Assembly (NCBI RefSeq): GCF_900220965.1 | Contig: NZ_OBQC01000015.1 | Span: 1 to 64,000 of the forward strand | Origin: Ureibacillus acetophenoni | GTDB taxonomy: Bacteria > Bacillota > Bacilli > Bacillales_A > Planococcaceae | Reading direction: 5' to 3' | DNA: 64,000 nt | In this document: positions 1 to 7,540 of the stretch, in pieces | How positions within the stretch are numbered: position 1 is the first letter of the stretch | How the letters are laid out: each line of letters starts with the position of its first letter | Made by a program: the position numbers and the translations under genes | The notes under the pieces: generated by a model | The model's input: only the letters and a program-made list of their open reading frames with translations | The model's database searches: none | Told to the model about the DNA's origin: nothing

Positions 1-476
1 TTTAAGTGCGCTTAAAAAAGGAAATTGAGATGTTGAATGCTTAATGAATTTCCAATTTTGATGTTTTTCTAGGTTGACATTTCACCACTGTGCTTATTAA
101 GTGATTGACTTTCAACTTTTGGTCTCGCCTATAAATTGCATAACTACTTCTATAAATTCAATAATAAAAGGCATTTCTCCTTTATAAAGAAATACCTTTG
201 CCTTACTTTTATGAATAAACTATGTTCTATTTCTTCGACACTCTCGCAAACTTCAAAAAAACTCCTAGCCCTGCCAAGAAAACACCTAAGCACAATAAAC
301 TCCCCGGGCTCCCCCAAACTATTTCACTAAACAGTAGAATTCCTCCTAAATAGTAATTAGTCATTTGCATACTAACTTATGCAACCGCCCCAATACTAAT
401 ACTACACATTATGATGGATCGAGGAAAAATAAAGCTACGCATATCATGACATTATGAAGAATGATTTTCCTTAAAA
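1..476. other. Intergenic region, no supported gene
   Basis: AT-rich stretch with no credible coding frame; the longest open frame (136-330, plus) has no ribosome binding site and a random composition. Around 168-225 lies a hairpin-forming stretch (GGCATTTCT/AGAAATACC) that resembles a second copy at about 1185-1240, so the two copies flank the P-loop kinase gene as weak direct repeats. Confidence 0.5.
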
Positions 477-1124
477 CTAAATAATCTTAAAAGTATTTCT
501 TTCTATATTAGTTACTTCATTGCTACTTTTAACAACAACATCAAAGTTCTTACTATATGGATGCATAAACAATTCATACTGGATACGGCGCTCATTGTGT
601 GATTGTTTTAAATACTCAACATCCATTCCTCTTTCCTTAATATCGCGACCTAGTCTTCTCTCCATTTCCGTATCTCCATCTGTATAGAAATAGATAAGCA
701 GATCGAATAGTTCTGGATTTGCAAAAGCAACGCACATTCCTTCTACAATAGTTACTTTTTTTTGTGACGTAAGGATTTTACTTTCTGAATAATGGGTATC
801 AATCGTGCGTAAATCCATTCCTTCCTTTAACATTTGTACATCTCTTTCTAAAGCTGGAATGTGATGAGCTGCGGGATGGCAAGCAGTCATTTTATAACGG
901 TGAAGTATTCCCTCATATGTATAATCGATCTGTGCGTGTTTTCGAATTGACGAGCTTACGATGTAAGGATCTGTATTAAGATAGTTTACATTCATCTCTA
1001 ACTCTTCCATTAACCTATGAGCAAACGTCGTCTTTCCTGCAGCTCCATGACCAGAAATTCCGATTATTAACTTCTTATCGGAATCTTGAATCCAACTCAC
1101 AATTTCTCGTATTAATGTGATCAT
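477..1124 (-). CDS. Uridine kinase-like P-loop NTPase
   Basis: This 215-residue soluble protein has a Walker A motif at residues 25-33 (GHGAAGKTT) directly after a hydrophobic beta strand, the layout of the uridine kinase/phosphoribulokinase family. Such enzymes transfer the ATP gamma-phosphate to a small metabolite; the substrate cannot be told here. A second strand ending in IVEGM (about residue 104) fits the Walker B-like/lid region seen in these kinases. The ATG start follows an AGGGTG ribosome binding site. It is monocistronic and is followed by non-coding sequence. A paralogous, frameshifted kinase lies at 10.1-10.7 kb. Confidence 0.8.
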   Translation of the reverse strand: MITLIREIVSWIQDSDKKLIIGISGHGAAGKTTFAHRLMEELEMNVNYLNTDPYIVSSSIRKHAQIDYTYEGILHRYKMTACHPAAHHIPALERDVQMLKEGMDLRTIDTHYSESKILTSQKKVTIVEGMCVAFANPELFDLLIYFYTDGDTEMERRLGRDIKERGMDVEYLKQSHNERRIQYELFMHPYSKNFDVVVKSSNEVTNIERNTFKII

Positions 1125-1248
1125 CGTTCACCCTCGTTTCTCAAATACTTAACATCTAACATTTCCCTAAATTCAATAGTCAAATGCATTTCTCCTTCTT
1201 AGAAAAATACCTCAGTTTCTCCCTTATGAAAAATAGGCTGAAGAAAAG

Positions 1249-1280
1249 TAAAAACGACCATGCTTTTACATGACCGTTTT
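1249..1280 (-). terminator. Rho-independent terminator of the first SLH/PPC gene
   Basis: An imperfect inverted repeat AAAACGACCATG/CATGACCGTTTT with a six-base loop lies just beyond the stop codon, with a T-rich tail on the minus strand. A closely similar hairpin follows the paralogous gene at 3024-3057, so the terminator was duplicated together with the gene. Confidence 0.7.
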
Positions 1281-1287
1281 AAAGTAA

Positions 1288-2913
1288 TTATTTTTTATTT
1301 ACAATTCGATGTAAGAAAGCAGAGAATTGCTCTCTTGTGACTGGGTCGTTAGGCATATAATTTCCATTTGACCCTACTGTAATGCGGTTACTTGCAAGTA
1401 TTTGAATATCATTATAAAAAATATCCGATGATTTTACGTCTTTAAAAGAGATTCCATTTCCGTTCATTTCCAACTTAAACGTATTCACTAAGATTTTAGC
1501 GAGTTCGCCACGCGTTACATTTAAATTAGGTCCCATATAAGTTCCATACCCATTAATAATACCAGCTTCATAAAACTTCTTAATTTCCGGGTAAAAAAGT
1601 TGGCTAGTGTTCACGTCTGTAAAGGATTTCATTTCACGAATTTTAGGGAATTCTATACCGTCCAATCGATCAATGAATGCGAAGACATGTTGCCTTTGTA
1701 TAGCCTCCTTCGGGTGAAAACTTCCATCAGGATACCCTTTATTGACACCTAATTGAGTAAGAGCTTCAATTTGTTCGTAATACGGATGGTTAGTTGGTAC
1801 ATCTTTAAAACTTTGAATTTGCATTTTCAAAGTGTAACCTTTATATTCATCTTTATTTTCACCGCTCGCCCTAAAGTTCACATAGTATCTACCTTCTACT
1901 AACTCTTTTTCTACACGAAATTTACTACTATTACTTATCAATTCTACGTTTATAGGCCGCAATAAGCTAAGTGCACCTAAACCATTTAATGTTTCACCAA
2001 AGAATATTACTTTGGCATCCTTTGCCAGTGTAAAACTAAACAAATCCGACTCTACTACACTATACCAAAACCCATTATACGTTTTGTTATTTTTAAGGAC
2101 ATCTGGTTCCCAATCTTCTTCAACTAGTTCTGTAAAACTAGTATTTAATGTGTAGTATGAGATGGCTTGCTCCGAATTTCCTAAAAAAATCTTAATATAG
2201 TAAGTTCCTGGTTCAAAGAGATGTTCAAATTCATTAGGAGTTCCATTATAACTCGTTAAGTAGAACCTATGTTGCTTACCATCTTTTCCTTTGGCTGACA
2301 GTAACAAATAATCCGGGCTATTCGTTCCTTCCGTTCGTTTCAGTTGAAACTTCATTTTCCCAAACTTTGTGACTTCTATTTTGTACATATCATGATCTTG
2401 ATTAATGCCAATACCATTTAATTCACCAGATACGGTATCGTCCATTTTTAGCAGCATGGCTGTTTGATTATTATTATTCGGCTCAATATCAGTTCCTATA
2501 ATTGGACTCGTTTGATAGCTAACACTATATTCAACTTCAGAGTCATAATTAAATTTAGTGATATTGACATCGTATGACCCTTTTTTTAAATTCACAGACT
2601 GTACTGTCTTAGCTGGATCACCATCATTTTGGCTAGTTGATATGTAAGCAAGACCCTCGTAATGTAAACCTATGACCTTTATTATATAATCTTTTCCACC
2701 CCTATTTTTATCATTATCGGGAAAGTCTTTTAAGGTAAAGGTTAGGCGTGCATCTTCATCAAGCGTAATCTTATATTGATTATCGTATTGATATTTTCCT
2801 AAGTCCCCTGAGATTACTTCACCTTCCTCCCAGATGTCGTCAGTCGCTTGAACTTCAATGATTGCCAGCGGAAAGAAAACCAAAAGAAAAATGAGAATGG
2901 CCAATTTTTTCAT
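1288..2913 (-). CDS. SLH-domain surface protein with PPC-like domains (copy 1)
   Basis: A secreted protein of about 541 residues. A signal peptide (MKKLAIL then a hydrophobic stretch ending near VQA) is followed by beta-rich segments with the 'F.L..DA.LTF' pattern of bacterial pre-peptidase C-terminal (PPC) domains, then three S-layer homology domains over the last 180 residues (FKDV/FTDV openings, GYPDGSF, TRE/TRG motifs). SLH domains bind pyruvylated secondary wall polymer, so the protein is wall-anchored. A longer reading from 2934 is possible. I prefer the ATG at 2913 because it aligns with the signal peptide and start of the downstream paralogue. No catalytic domain is seen; a binding or structural role is inferred. 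Confidence 0.85.
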   Translation of the reverse strand: MKKLAILIFLLVFFPLAIIEVQATDDIWEEGEVISGDLGKYQYDNQYKITLDEDARLTFTLKDFPDNDKNRGGKDYIIKVIGLHYEGLAYISTSQNDGDPAKTVQSVNLKKGSYDVNITKFNYDSEVEYSVSYQTSPIIGTDIEPNNNNQTAMLLKMDDTVSGELNGIGINQDHDMYKIEVTKFGKMKFQLKRTEGTNSPDYLLLSAKGKDGKQHRFYLTSYNGTPNEFEHLFEPGTYYIKIFLGNSEQAISYYTLNTSFTELVEEDWEPDVLKNNKTYNGFWYSVVESDLFSFTLAKDAKVIFFGETLNGLGALSLLRPINVELISNSSKFRVEKELVEGRYYVNFRASGENKDEYKGYTLKMQIQSFKDVPTNHPYYEQIEALTQLGVNKGYPDGSFHPKEAIQRQHVFAFIDRLDGIEFPKIREMKSFTDVNTSQLFYPEIKKFYEAGIINGYGTYMGPNLNVTRGELAKILVNTFKLEMNGNGISFKDVKSSDIFYNDIQILASNRITVGSNGNYMPNDPVTREQFSAFLHRIVNKK

Positions 2914-3023
2914 AGTAATACCACATACTTTCATTTTTATATAATTATTTTAATAGTCATGAGATACTAGATATAGTGGTATATATTGGGTCTCATCAGT
3001 TAAATCACAATCGCCTATAATGT

Positions 3024-3057
3024 AAAAAAACAACCATGGTTGAACATGATCGTTTTA
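3024..3057 (-). terminator. Rho-independent terminator of the second SLH/PPC gene
   Basis: The minus strand reads AACGATCATG, a short loop, then CATGGTTG followed by seven T, immediately after the stop codon at 3064. Confidence 0.7.
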
Positions 3058-3063
3058 AAGCGA

Positions 3064-4770
3064 TTATTTTTGATTCAAAATTCGATGTAAAAAAGCCGAG
3101 AATTGTTCTCTTGTTACCGGATTGTTAGGCATAAAATTTCCGTAGGCTCCAACTGTAATGCCATTACTTGCAAGGATTTGAATATCATTGTAAAAAATAT
3201 TCGATGACTTCACGTCTTTAAAAGGGATTCCATTTCCGTTCATTTTCAACTTAAACGTATTCACTAAAATTTTTGCAAGTTCGCCACGCGATACATTCAA
3301 ACTAGGTCCCATATAAGTTCCATACCCACTAATTATTCCGGCTTCATAAAACTTCTTAATTTCCGGGAAAAAAAGTTGGCTAGTACTTACGTCCATAAAG
3401 GATCTCATGTTACGGATTTTAGGAATATTCAGTCCTTCAATACGATTGATGAAGGCAAAAACGTGTTGCCTCTGAACCGGCTCTTTAGGGTGAAAACTTC
3501 CATCAGGATACCCTTTATTAATACCTACTTGTGCAAGAGCTTCAATCGATTCATAATATGGATGCATTGCAGGTACGTCTGTAAACCTTTGAATACGTAT
3601 CGTTAGATCGTATTCTTCATAGCGGTCAATTCCATATCTAGGGAGGAATTTTACATAATATGTACCTGCTTTTAACTGTTTTGTTTCTATAATTTGACCC
3701 GTATCACTTGTTACATATCCACCAGAAATCAGTTGTGTACCTCTTGCGTCATCATGGAAAGAAAGTGCCCCAAACCCTTCGCGGTAATTGGCAATAAACG
3801 TCACTTTTGCATCTTTCTCTAATGTAAACTTATAATAATCGCCACTTTCACTGTAACTATGGCTTCCTCCATATAAAAATCCTTTTACCTTTTTATTATT
3901 TTGAATTACATCCGCATTTTCTTTATTTTTATTGCGACCACTTTCCCAAGCATTTTTGTCTAATGGCTCAAGATGTGTTGATAGTGTGTAATTGACAACT
4001 GGTGTATTATCGGCTTCTATACCTATTTTAAAATAGTATGTTCCTGGCTGAATTAACACTTCAATTTCAGTTGGATAACCATAACTCTTAAATGCGAATG
4101 ATCTTTCATCTTCTATATCTTCTATATCCTTTTTATCTTTTATATCTTTTTCATTAATCGCTACCAGTTTTATATCTGTTTTATCGAGCCCCGTATCGTA
4201 CATCTTCAATTTTAGTTTGCCAAAGGTTGAAATCTCTACTTTGTATACATCAAAATCATTAGGACTCGTTTCACTATAAACCGAACCGTTTAAAACAGTA
4301 CCAATCTTATATGAATGTGCTGATGCATATTCATTGTTTGGCTCAATGTCTGGCCCATCTATTGAACTAGTTTCGTAACTTACTTCATAATCCCCTTTAG
4401 CCCAAAAACAAGCTGAAACGATTATTTGATAGGATCCCTTTCTCAAATTGATGGACTGTATCGTTTTTTCCAAATCTTTATCTTCGAAATTATTTGTTAC
4501 ATTTGCTATACGCTTACCACTCTTATCAAACAAGATGACGTTGTAACAATTAGGGTAATCGTATTCAAGATCAAGATCTTCATTATCTTTTAATATAAAC
4601 GTCACTTTTGCATCTTCTTCAAGTACTAATTGTTGTTGACCCCTTTCAGTATTTGAGTAATGACCTTTAATAACTTCTCCTTCTTTCCAGTCGGAGTCGG
4701 CTGCTTGTACTTCAAGCATTTGTATTGGAATAGAAAACAAAACTAATACTAAAATGGCCCATTTTTTCAC
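3064..4770 (-). CDS. SLH-domain surface protein with PPC-like domains (copy 2)
   Basis: A 568-residue paralogue of the adjacent gene at 1288-2913, with the same order: signal peptide (MKKWAILVLVLFSIP...VQA), PPC-like beta domains, and three C-terminal SLH domains that are almost identical to the neighbour's. It starts at GTG behind AGAGGTG. Between the PPC-like domains is a low-complexity acidic/basic run (about residues 210-225, KDIKDKKDIEDIEDER) encoded by a slippage-prone ATCTTCTAT-type repeat. The N-terminal parts have diverged far more than the SLH part, as expected if the wall anchor is conserved while the exposed part varies. Function beyond wall attachment is unknown. Confidence 0.87.
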   Translation of the reverse strand: MKKWAILVLVLFSIPIQMLEVQAADSDWKEGEVIKGHYSNTERGQQQLVLEEDAKVTFILKDNEDLDLEYDYPNCYNVILFDKSGKRIANVTNNFEDKDLEKTIQSINLRKGSYQIIVSACFWAKGDYEVSYETSSIDGPDIEPNNEYASAHSYKIGTVLNGSVYSETSPNDFDVYKVEISTFGKLKLKMYDTGLDKTDIKLVAINEKDIKDKKDIEDIEDERSFAFKSYGYPTEIEVLIQPGTYYFKIGIEADNTPVVNYTLSTHLEPLDKNAWESGRNKNKENADVIQNNKKVKGFLYGGSHSYSESGDYYKFTLEKDAKVTFIANYREGFGALSFHDDARGTQLISGGYVTSDTGQIIETKQLKAGTYYVKFLPRYGIDRYEEYDLTIRIQRFTDVPAMHPYYESIEALAQVGINKGYPDGSFHPKEPVQRQHVFAFINRIEGLNIPKIRNMRSFMDVSTSQLFFPEIKKFYEAGIISGYGTYMGPSLNVSRGELAKILVNTFKLKMNGNGIPFKDVKSSNIFYNDIQILASNGITVGAYGNFMPNNPVTREQFSAFLHRILNQK

Positions 4771-4856
4771 AAGAACACCTCTAATATATCAATTACAACT
4801 ATTCTACTATTTATACTTATTGATGAGGAAGAGGTATATATTGGTACATGTTGTAT

Positions 4857-4913
4857 TGGTGCTTGGCGCTCAGATAACTCTTAATTTCGCAACAGTTTGA
4901 GTGCCAGGCACTA
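4857..4913. repeat. REP-like palindrome (GTGCCAGGCAC type)
   Basis: An imperfect inverted repeat, GGTGCTTGGCGCTC pairing with GAGTGCCAGGCACT, with a long loop. Its arms resemble those of palindromes at 13653, 15639, 25012 and 25699, which suggests one dispersed family. Confidence 0.5.
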
Positions 4914-4937
4914 TTTTTAGTATAAGTATTTTATATA

Positions 4938-5510
4938 CCACTTCCAAAATTCGAGTTTCGATATTTTCGACAAGAATAAGATGTATATTACGACATTTCG
5001 TTTTAGTTTATTAGTTTATTTGTCAACTAGGTTGATGAATAACTTGAGAAATGAAGCCATATTACTAACACTCGTTCTATATTCATCACTTTTATGCAGT
5101 CATGTATACATTATTCTGGTAAACCAATAAAATTTAGGGATTATTCGACAAGTCATTTGTTAGATAGAATAAATTCGTAAACTAAGTTGATGAATTATTA
5201 TATTAGCTATCCAATAACATTGCTTTTAGCACAAGTTATAAAAGAATTTAACCCCTATGAAAAATTATATTTACATAAAAAAATCCAAAGTTCCTAATTT
5301 CATCCCAACTACTACTTTCCAATAATTATTAGGTCAACCTAGTTGACGAAAAATCCAACAATAAGGTATTATTAATCGCTTCTCGTAGATCATTTATCTT
5401 TTTTCAACTCATTTATGAAACTATTTGAGAAGACTTTATAATTACCAGACAATTTTTCGACATCCCCCTACTTACAGAACTATCAATTCGTAAACCTGGT
5501 TGACATAAAA
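4938..5510. repeat. Degenerate ~156-bp-period array A (GTMAAC-N3-GTTGAC sites)
   Basis: Within a 900-bp non-coding region, four copies of a near-palindromic 15-mer begin at 5022, 5177, 5333 and 5490 (spacing 155, 156, 157). The copy at 5333 is a perfect GTCAAC-CTA-GTTGAC dyad. A second motif, TTCGACAA, precedes copies 1, 2 and 4 by 56, 33 and 34 bp. The same arrangement recurs at 26.37-26.94 kb. No reading frame spans it. The function is unknown; a protein-binding or recombination array is possible. Confidence 0.75.
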
Positions 5511-5635
5511 CTAACAATCTCAGTTCATCATTCAAGTCTTCCTTTTAGAATCTTTTTCTATAAGTATAAAAAATGAGTTATTTTCAATTGCATAAAACTT
5601 CTCACGTAATTCGCCTTTAATCGCCCTATTTTTCT

Positions 5636-5670
5636 ATTAAAAAAGGCACTTCTCATCAGAGAAATGCCCA
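5636..5670 (-). terminator. Terminator of the SLH glucosaminidase gene
   Basis: On the minus strand GGCATTTCTC-TGAT-GAGAAGTGCC is followed by six T, 13 bp beyond the stop codon. Confidence 0.8.
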
Positions 5671-5682
5671 TTTCTTCTTTAT

Positions 5683-6942
5683 TTATCTATCTAACCCTTT
5701 ACTATGTATTCGATAAATAACAGCAGCCATTTGTCCTCTAGTGATTGGATCATTCGGGCCGAATTGATTGTCTGGATAACCAGTCATAATCCCTTCTTGT
5801 TTCATTGTTTCAATGGCAATATATGCCCAATAATCTTCCCCAACATCTGCAAAAGAATTCAACTCATTCGTTGCAGATTCACTATAAAATCCGGCATTAT
5901 AAAATGTCTGTGCCATTTGCGCTCTCGTTAATATGGCATCAGGTGAAAAATATCCTTCGCCAGTCCCATTCATTATATTATGTTGTGCCACTAAACTAAT
6001 AGGTTCCGATGCCCAAGATTCATTACGAACATCTTTAAAAGAAATGCTTTCATTCGTTGAAGTCAGCGCTAAAAAATTTCTGATAATTTCAGCGGCTTCT
6101 GCTCTTGTTAAAGTGCCGTTCGGTTTATATGTTCTGTTAGGATATCCGTTTATCCAACCCTTTTCTGCTAAAAACAAAATTTCATTTTTAGCCCAATGTC
6201 CACCAATGTCAATGAATTTTCTTTCATCATCAAATTGATATAAATCCCATTGGTCCATGATTAAACCTACTTTATTTTTGTAATATTCTCCGCCCAAATG
6301 GTTATATCCGGCATTGGCAATGTCGTAAAGATAATATTTAGATGCGTTCTTAAAACTCCATCCGCTTTTAAGTCTTTCATCATAATTTGTTTTTGCGAAA
6401 CGATACCTCTGATTTAAAAGCAAACCCCCTGCTAAATAATCTACCGCTCCTTTATAGGAATCGAAGGCACGATACCAGTTATCTCTTCTTTTGCTTTCAT
6501 CATATATCTTTCGATCTGCCCCATAATTAGCTATAACAGGAATCGCTTCATAATCTTCATCGGGTTGCCCTTGTAGTTGCCAAGCATTACTCGGACTATA
6601 TCCCCAAACTTTTATTCCGAAAATGTTGTTTGCATTAATTGCTATTCTAGTAGTTCCATATCCACTTTCAATCATTGCCATTCCAATAATTGCGCTAGCA
6701 GGAATCCCCCACTTTTTATTTGCTTCTATTGCATATTGAGAGATTTCGTTAACGAAGTCTTTTTTCATTTGTGTAGATGGATAGAATACAGGTAAATAGG
6801 CATTACTATTTTTCCCTATCTGAGGATCTTCAATTGGAACGGGGTTTATACTATTGGCATTTGTTATTTGCGGGTTACTATTTATTAATGTAAATAGTAA
6901 AAACATAGTTAGTAATATCCCGACTTTGGTTTTATCTGCCAA
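5683..6942 (-). CDS. SLH-anchored N-acetylglucosaminidase (autolysin)
   Basis: A 419-residue secreted wall hydrolase. After a signal peptide (hydrophobic residues 8-22), residues 45-215 form a glucosaminidase (GH73/LytD-like) domain with the expected IIGMAMIESGYGTT helix carrying the catalytic Glu and the NNIFGIK segment; the conserved Y-R-F-A and AGYN segments follow. Three SLH domains (about 240-419; GYPNRTY, GEGYFSP, GYPDNQF) tether it to the secondary wall polymer. It should cleave GlcNAc-MurNAc bonds during wall turnover. The start is TTG, supported by AAAGGAG at good spacing. It is monocistronic with its own terminator. Confidence 0.92.
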   Translation of the reverse strand: MADKTKVGILLTMFLLFTLINSNPQITNANSINPVPIEDPQIGKNSNAYLPVFYPSTQMKKDFVNEISQYAIEANKKWGIPASAIIGMAMIESGYGTTRIAINANNIFGIKVWGYSPSNAWQLQGQPDEDYEAIPVIANYGADRKIYDESKRRDNWYRAFDSYKGAVDYLAGGLLLNQRYRFAKTNYDERLKSGWSFKNASKYYLYDIANAGYNHLGGEYYKNKVGLIMDQWDLYQFDDERKFIDIGGHWAKNEILFLAEKGWINGYPNRTYKPNGTLTRAEAAEIIRNFLALTSTNESISFKDVRNESWASEPISLVAQHNIMNGTGEGYFSPDAILTRAQMAQTFYNAGFYSESATNELNSFADVGEDYWAYIAIETMKQEGIMTGYPDNQFGPNDPITRGQMAAVIYRIHSKGLDR

Positions 6943-7142
6943 ATTATCACTCCTTTATATTAATCTAGTAACTTTTAACTCTACCATCATAGCAGTTTAT
7001 TTCTTACCAATTGAGGGTTAATTCATGGGTATACTTCCAAGTTTTCCATACCTCGACTAAACAAAAAAAAACCACCATTCACCCCTTCGGACAAATAATA
7101 GTTTCATAAAATAGTAGGTATTAAAATTGGCATTTAACATCC

Positions 7143-7171
7143 TTTACATTTCCTGTAAGGCAACGTATAAT
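7143..7171 (+). promoter_or_regulatory. SigA-type promoter of the mutS2-like leader
   Basis: TTTACA and TATAAT are separated by exactly 17 bp. Transcription would start near 7178 and give a leader of about 360 nt before the mutS2-like start codon. Confidence 0.75.
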
Positions 7172-7231
7172 GGTGCAGTAAAGTTGATTTCAATGAGTAA
7201 ATCAATTTAATAATAAACGAGGTGCTTATTT

Positions 7232-7255
7232 GTGAGTGCGGTAGCTTCTAAATAG
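7232..7255 (+). CDS. Leader peptide uORF (7 aa)
   Basis: A GTG-initiated seven-codon frame, MSAVASK, with ribosome binding site AACGAGGTG seven bases upstream, lying between the leader promoter and the attenuator hairpins. Its likely role is to place a ribosome that senses translation speed; the peptide itself is not recognised. Confidence 0.5.
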   Translation: MSAVASK

Positions 7256-7434
7256 GAAAACATTAATAGGAAATAAGGAATTGTTAACAAATGGGGATTT
7301 TCATTAGAATCTTACCCCTTATTTCGTTATGGACTTATTTCCACCTATGAAGATACCTACCTAAACACTTTATAAACAAGCGCACCATTTCATTTTTATG
7401 GATGGGTTTATTTACTTATGCCTTGTAAAAGTCC

Positions 7435-7464
7435 AGCCACGGTATCTACCGTGGCTTTTTTATA
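7435..7464 (+). terminator. Intrinsic terminator inside the mutS2-like leader
   Basis: AGCCACGGTA and TACCGTGGCT form a strong hairpin followed by a T-run, 75 bp before the mutS2-like start codon. In that position it would stop transcription before the gene unless it is unfolded. Confidence 0.8.
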
Positions 7465-7540
7465 TTCAAATATCTCATTGAAATCTTAAAGAGTAGGTTT
7501 CTTCACTGTTGACTAAAATCACATTGAGGAGCATCCAATC

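Larger units (their letters stand above)
7178..7540 (+). promoter_or_regulatory. Putative attenuator leader with short uORF upstream of mutS2-like gene
   Basis: The leader contains a seven-codon upstream frame (7232-7255, GTG start, peptide MSAVASK) behind ACGAGGTG, then sequences that can pair in exclusive ways. GGAAATAAGG at 7269-7278 is complementary to both 7317-7325 and 7334-7342. A strong intrinsic terminator (7435-7462) ends the leader. AGATACC at 7351-7357 is complementary to GGTATCT at 7441-7447 inside that terminator and so could act as anti-terminator. This is the layout of ribosome-mediated attenuation known for antibiotic-resistance genes; the effect here is inferred. Confidence 0.6.

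Noticed and set aside
136-330. 64-codon open frame near the left end
   Set aside because: No ribosome binding site, composition typical of non-coding AT-rich DNA.
1288-4770. Protease function of the PPC/SLH proteins
   Set aside because: PPC domains often follow peptidases, but no protease domain or catalytic motif is present.
4938-5510. CRISPR or iteron origin for the 156-bp arrays
   Set aside because: Spacing is far too large for either; no replication initiator gene or DnaA-box cluster lies nearby.
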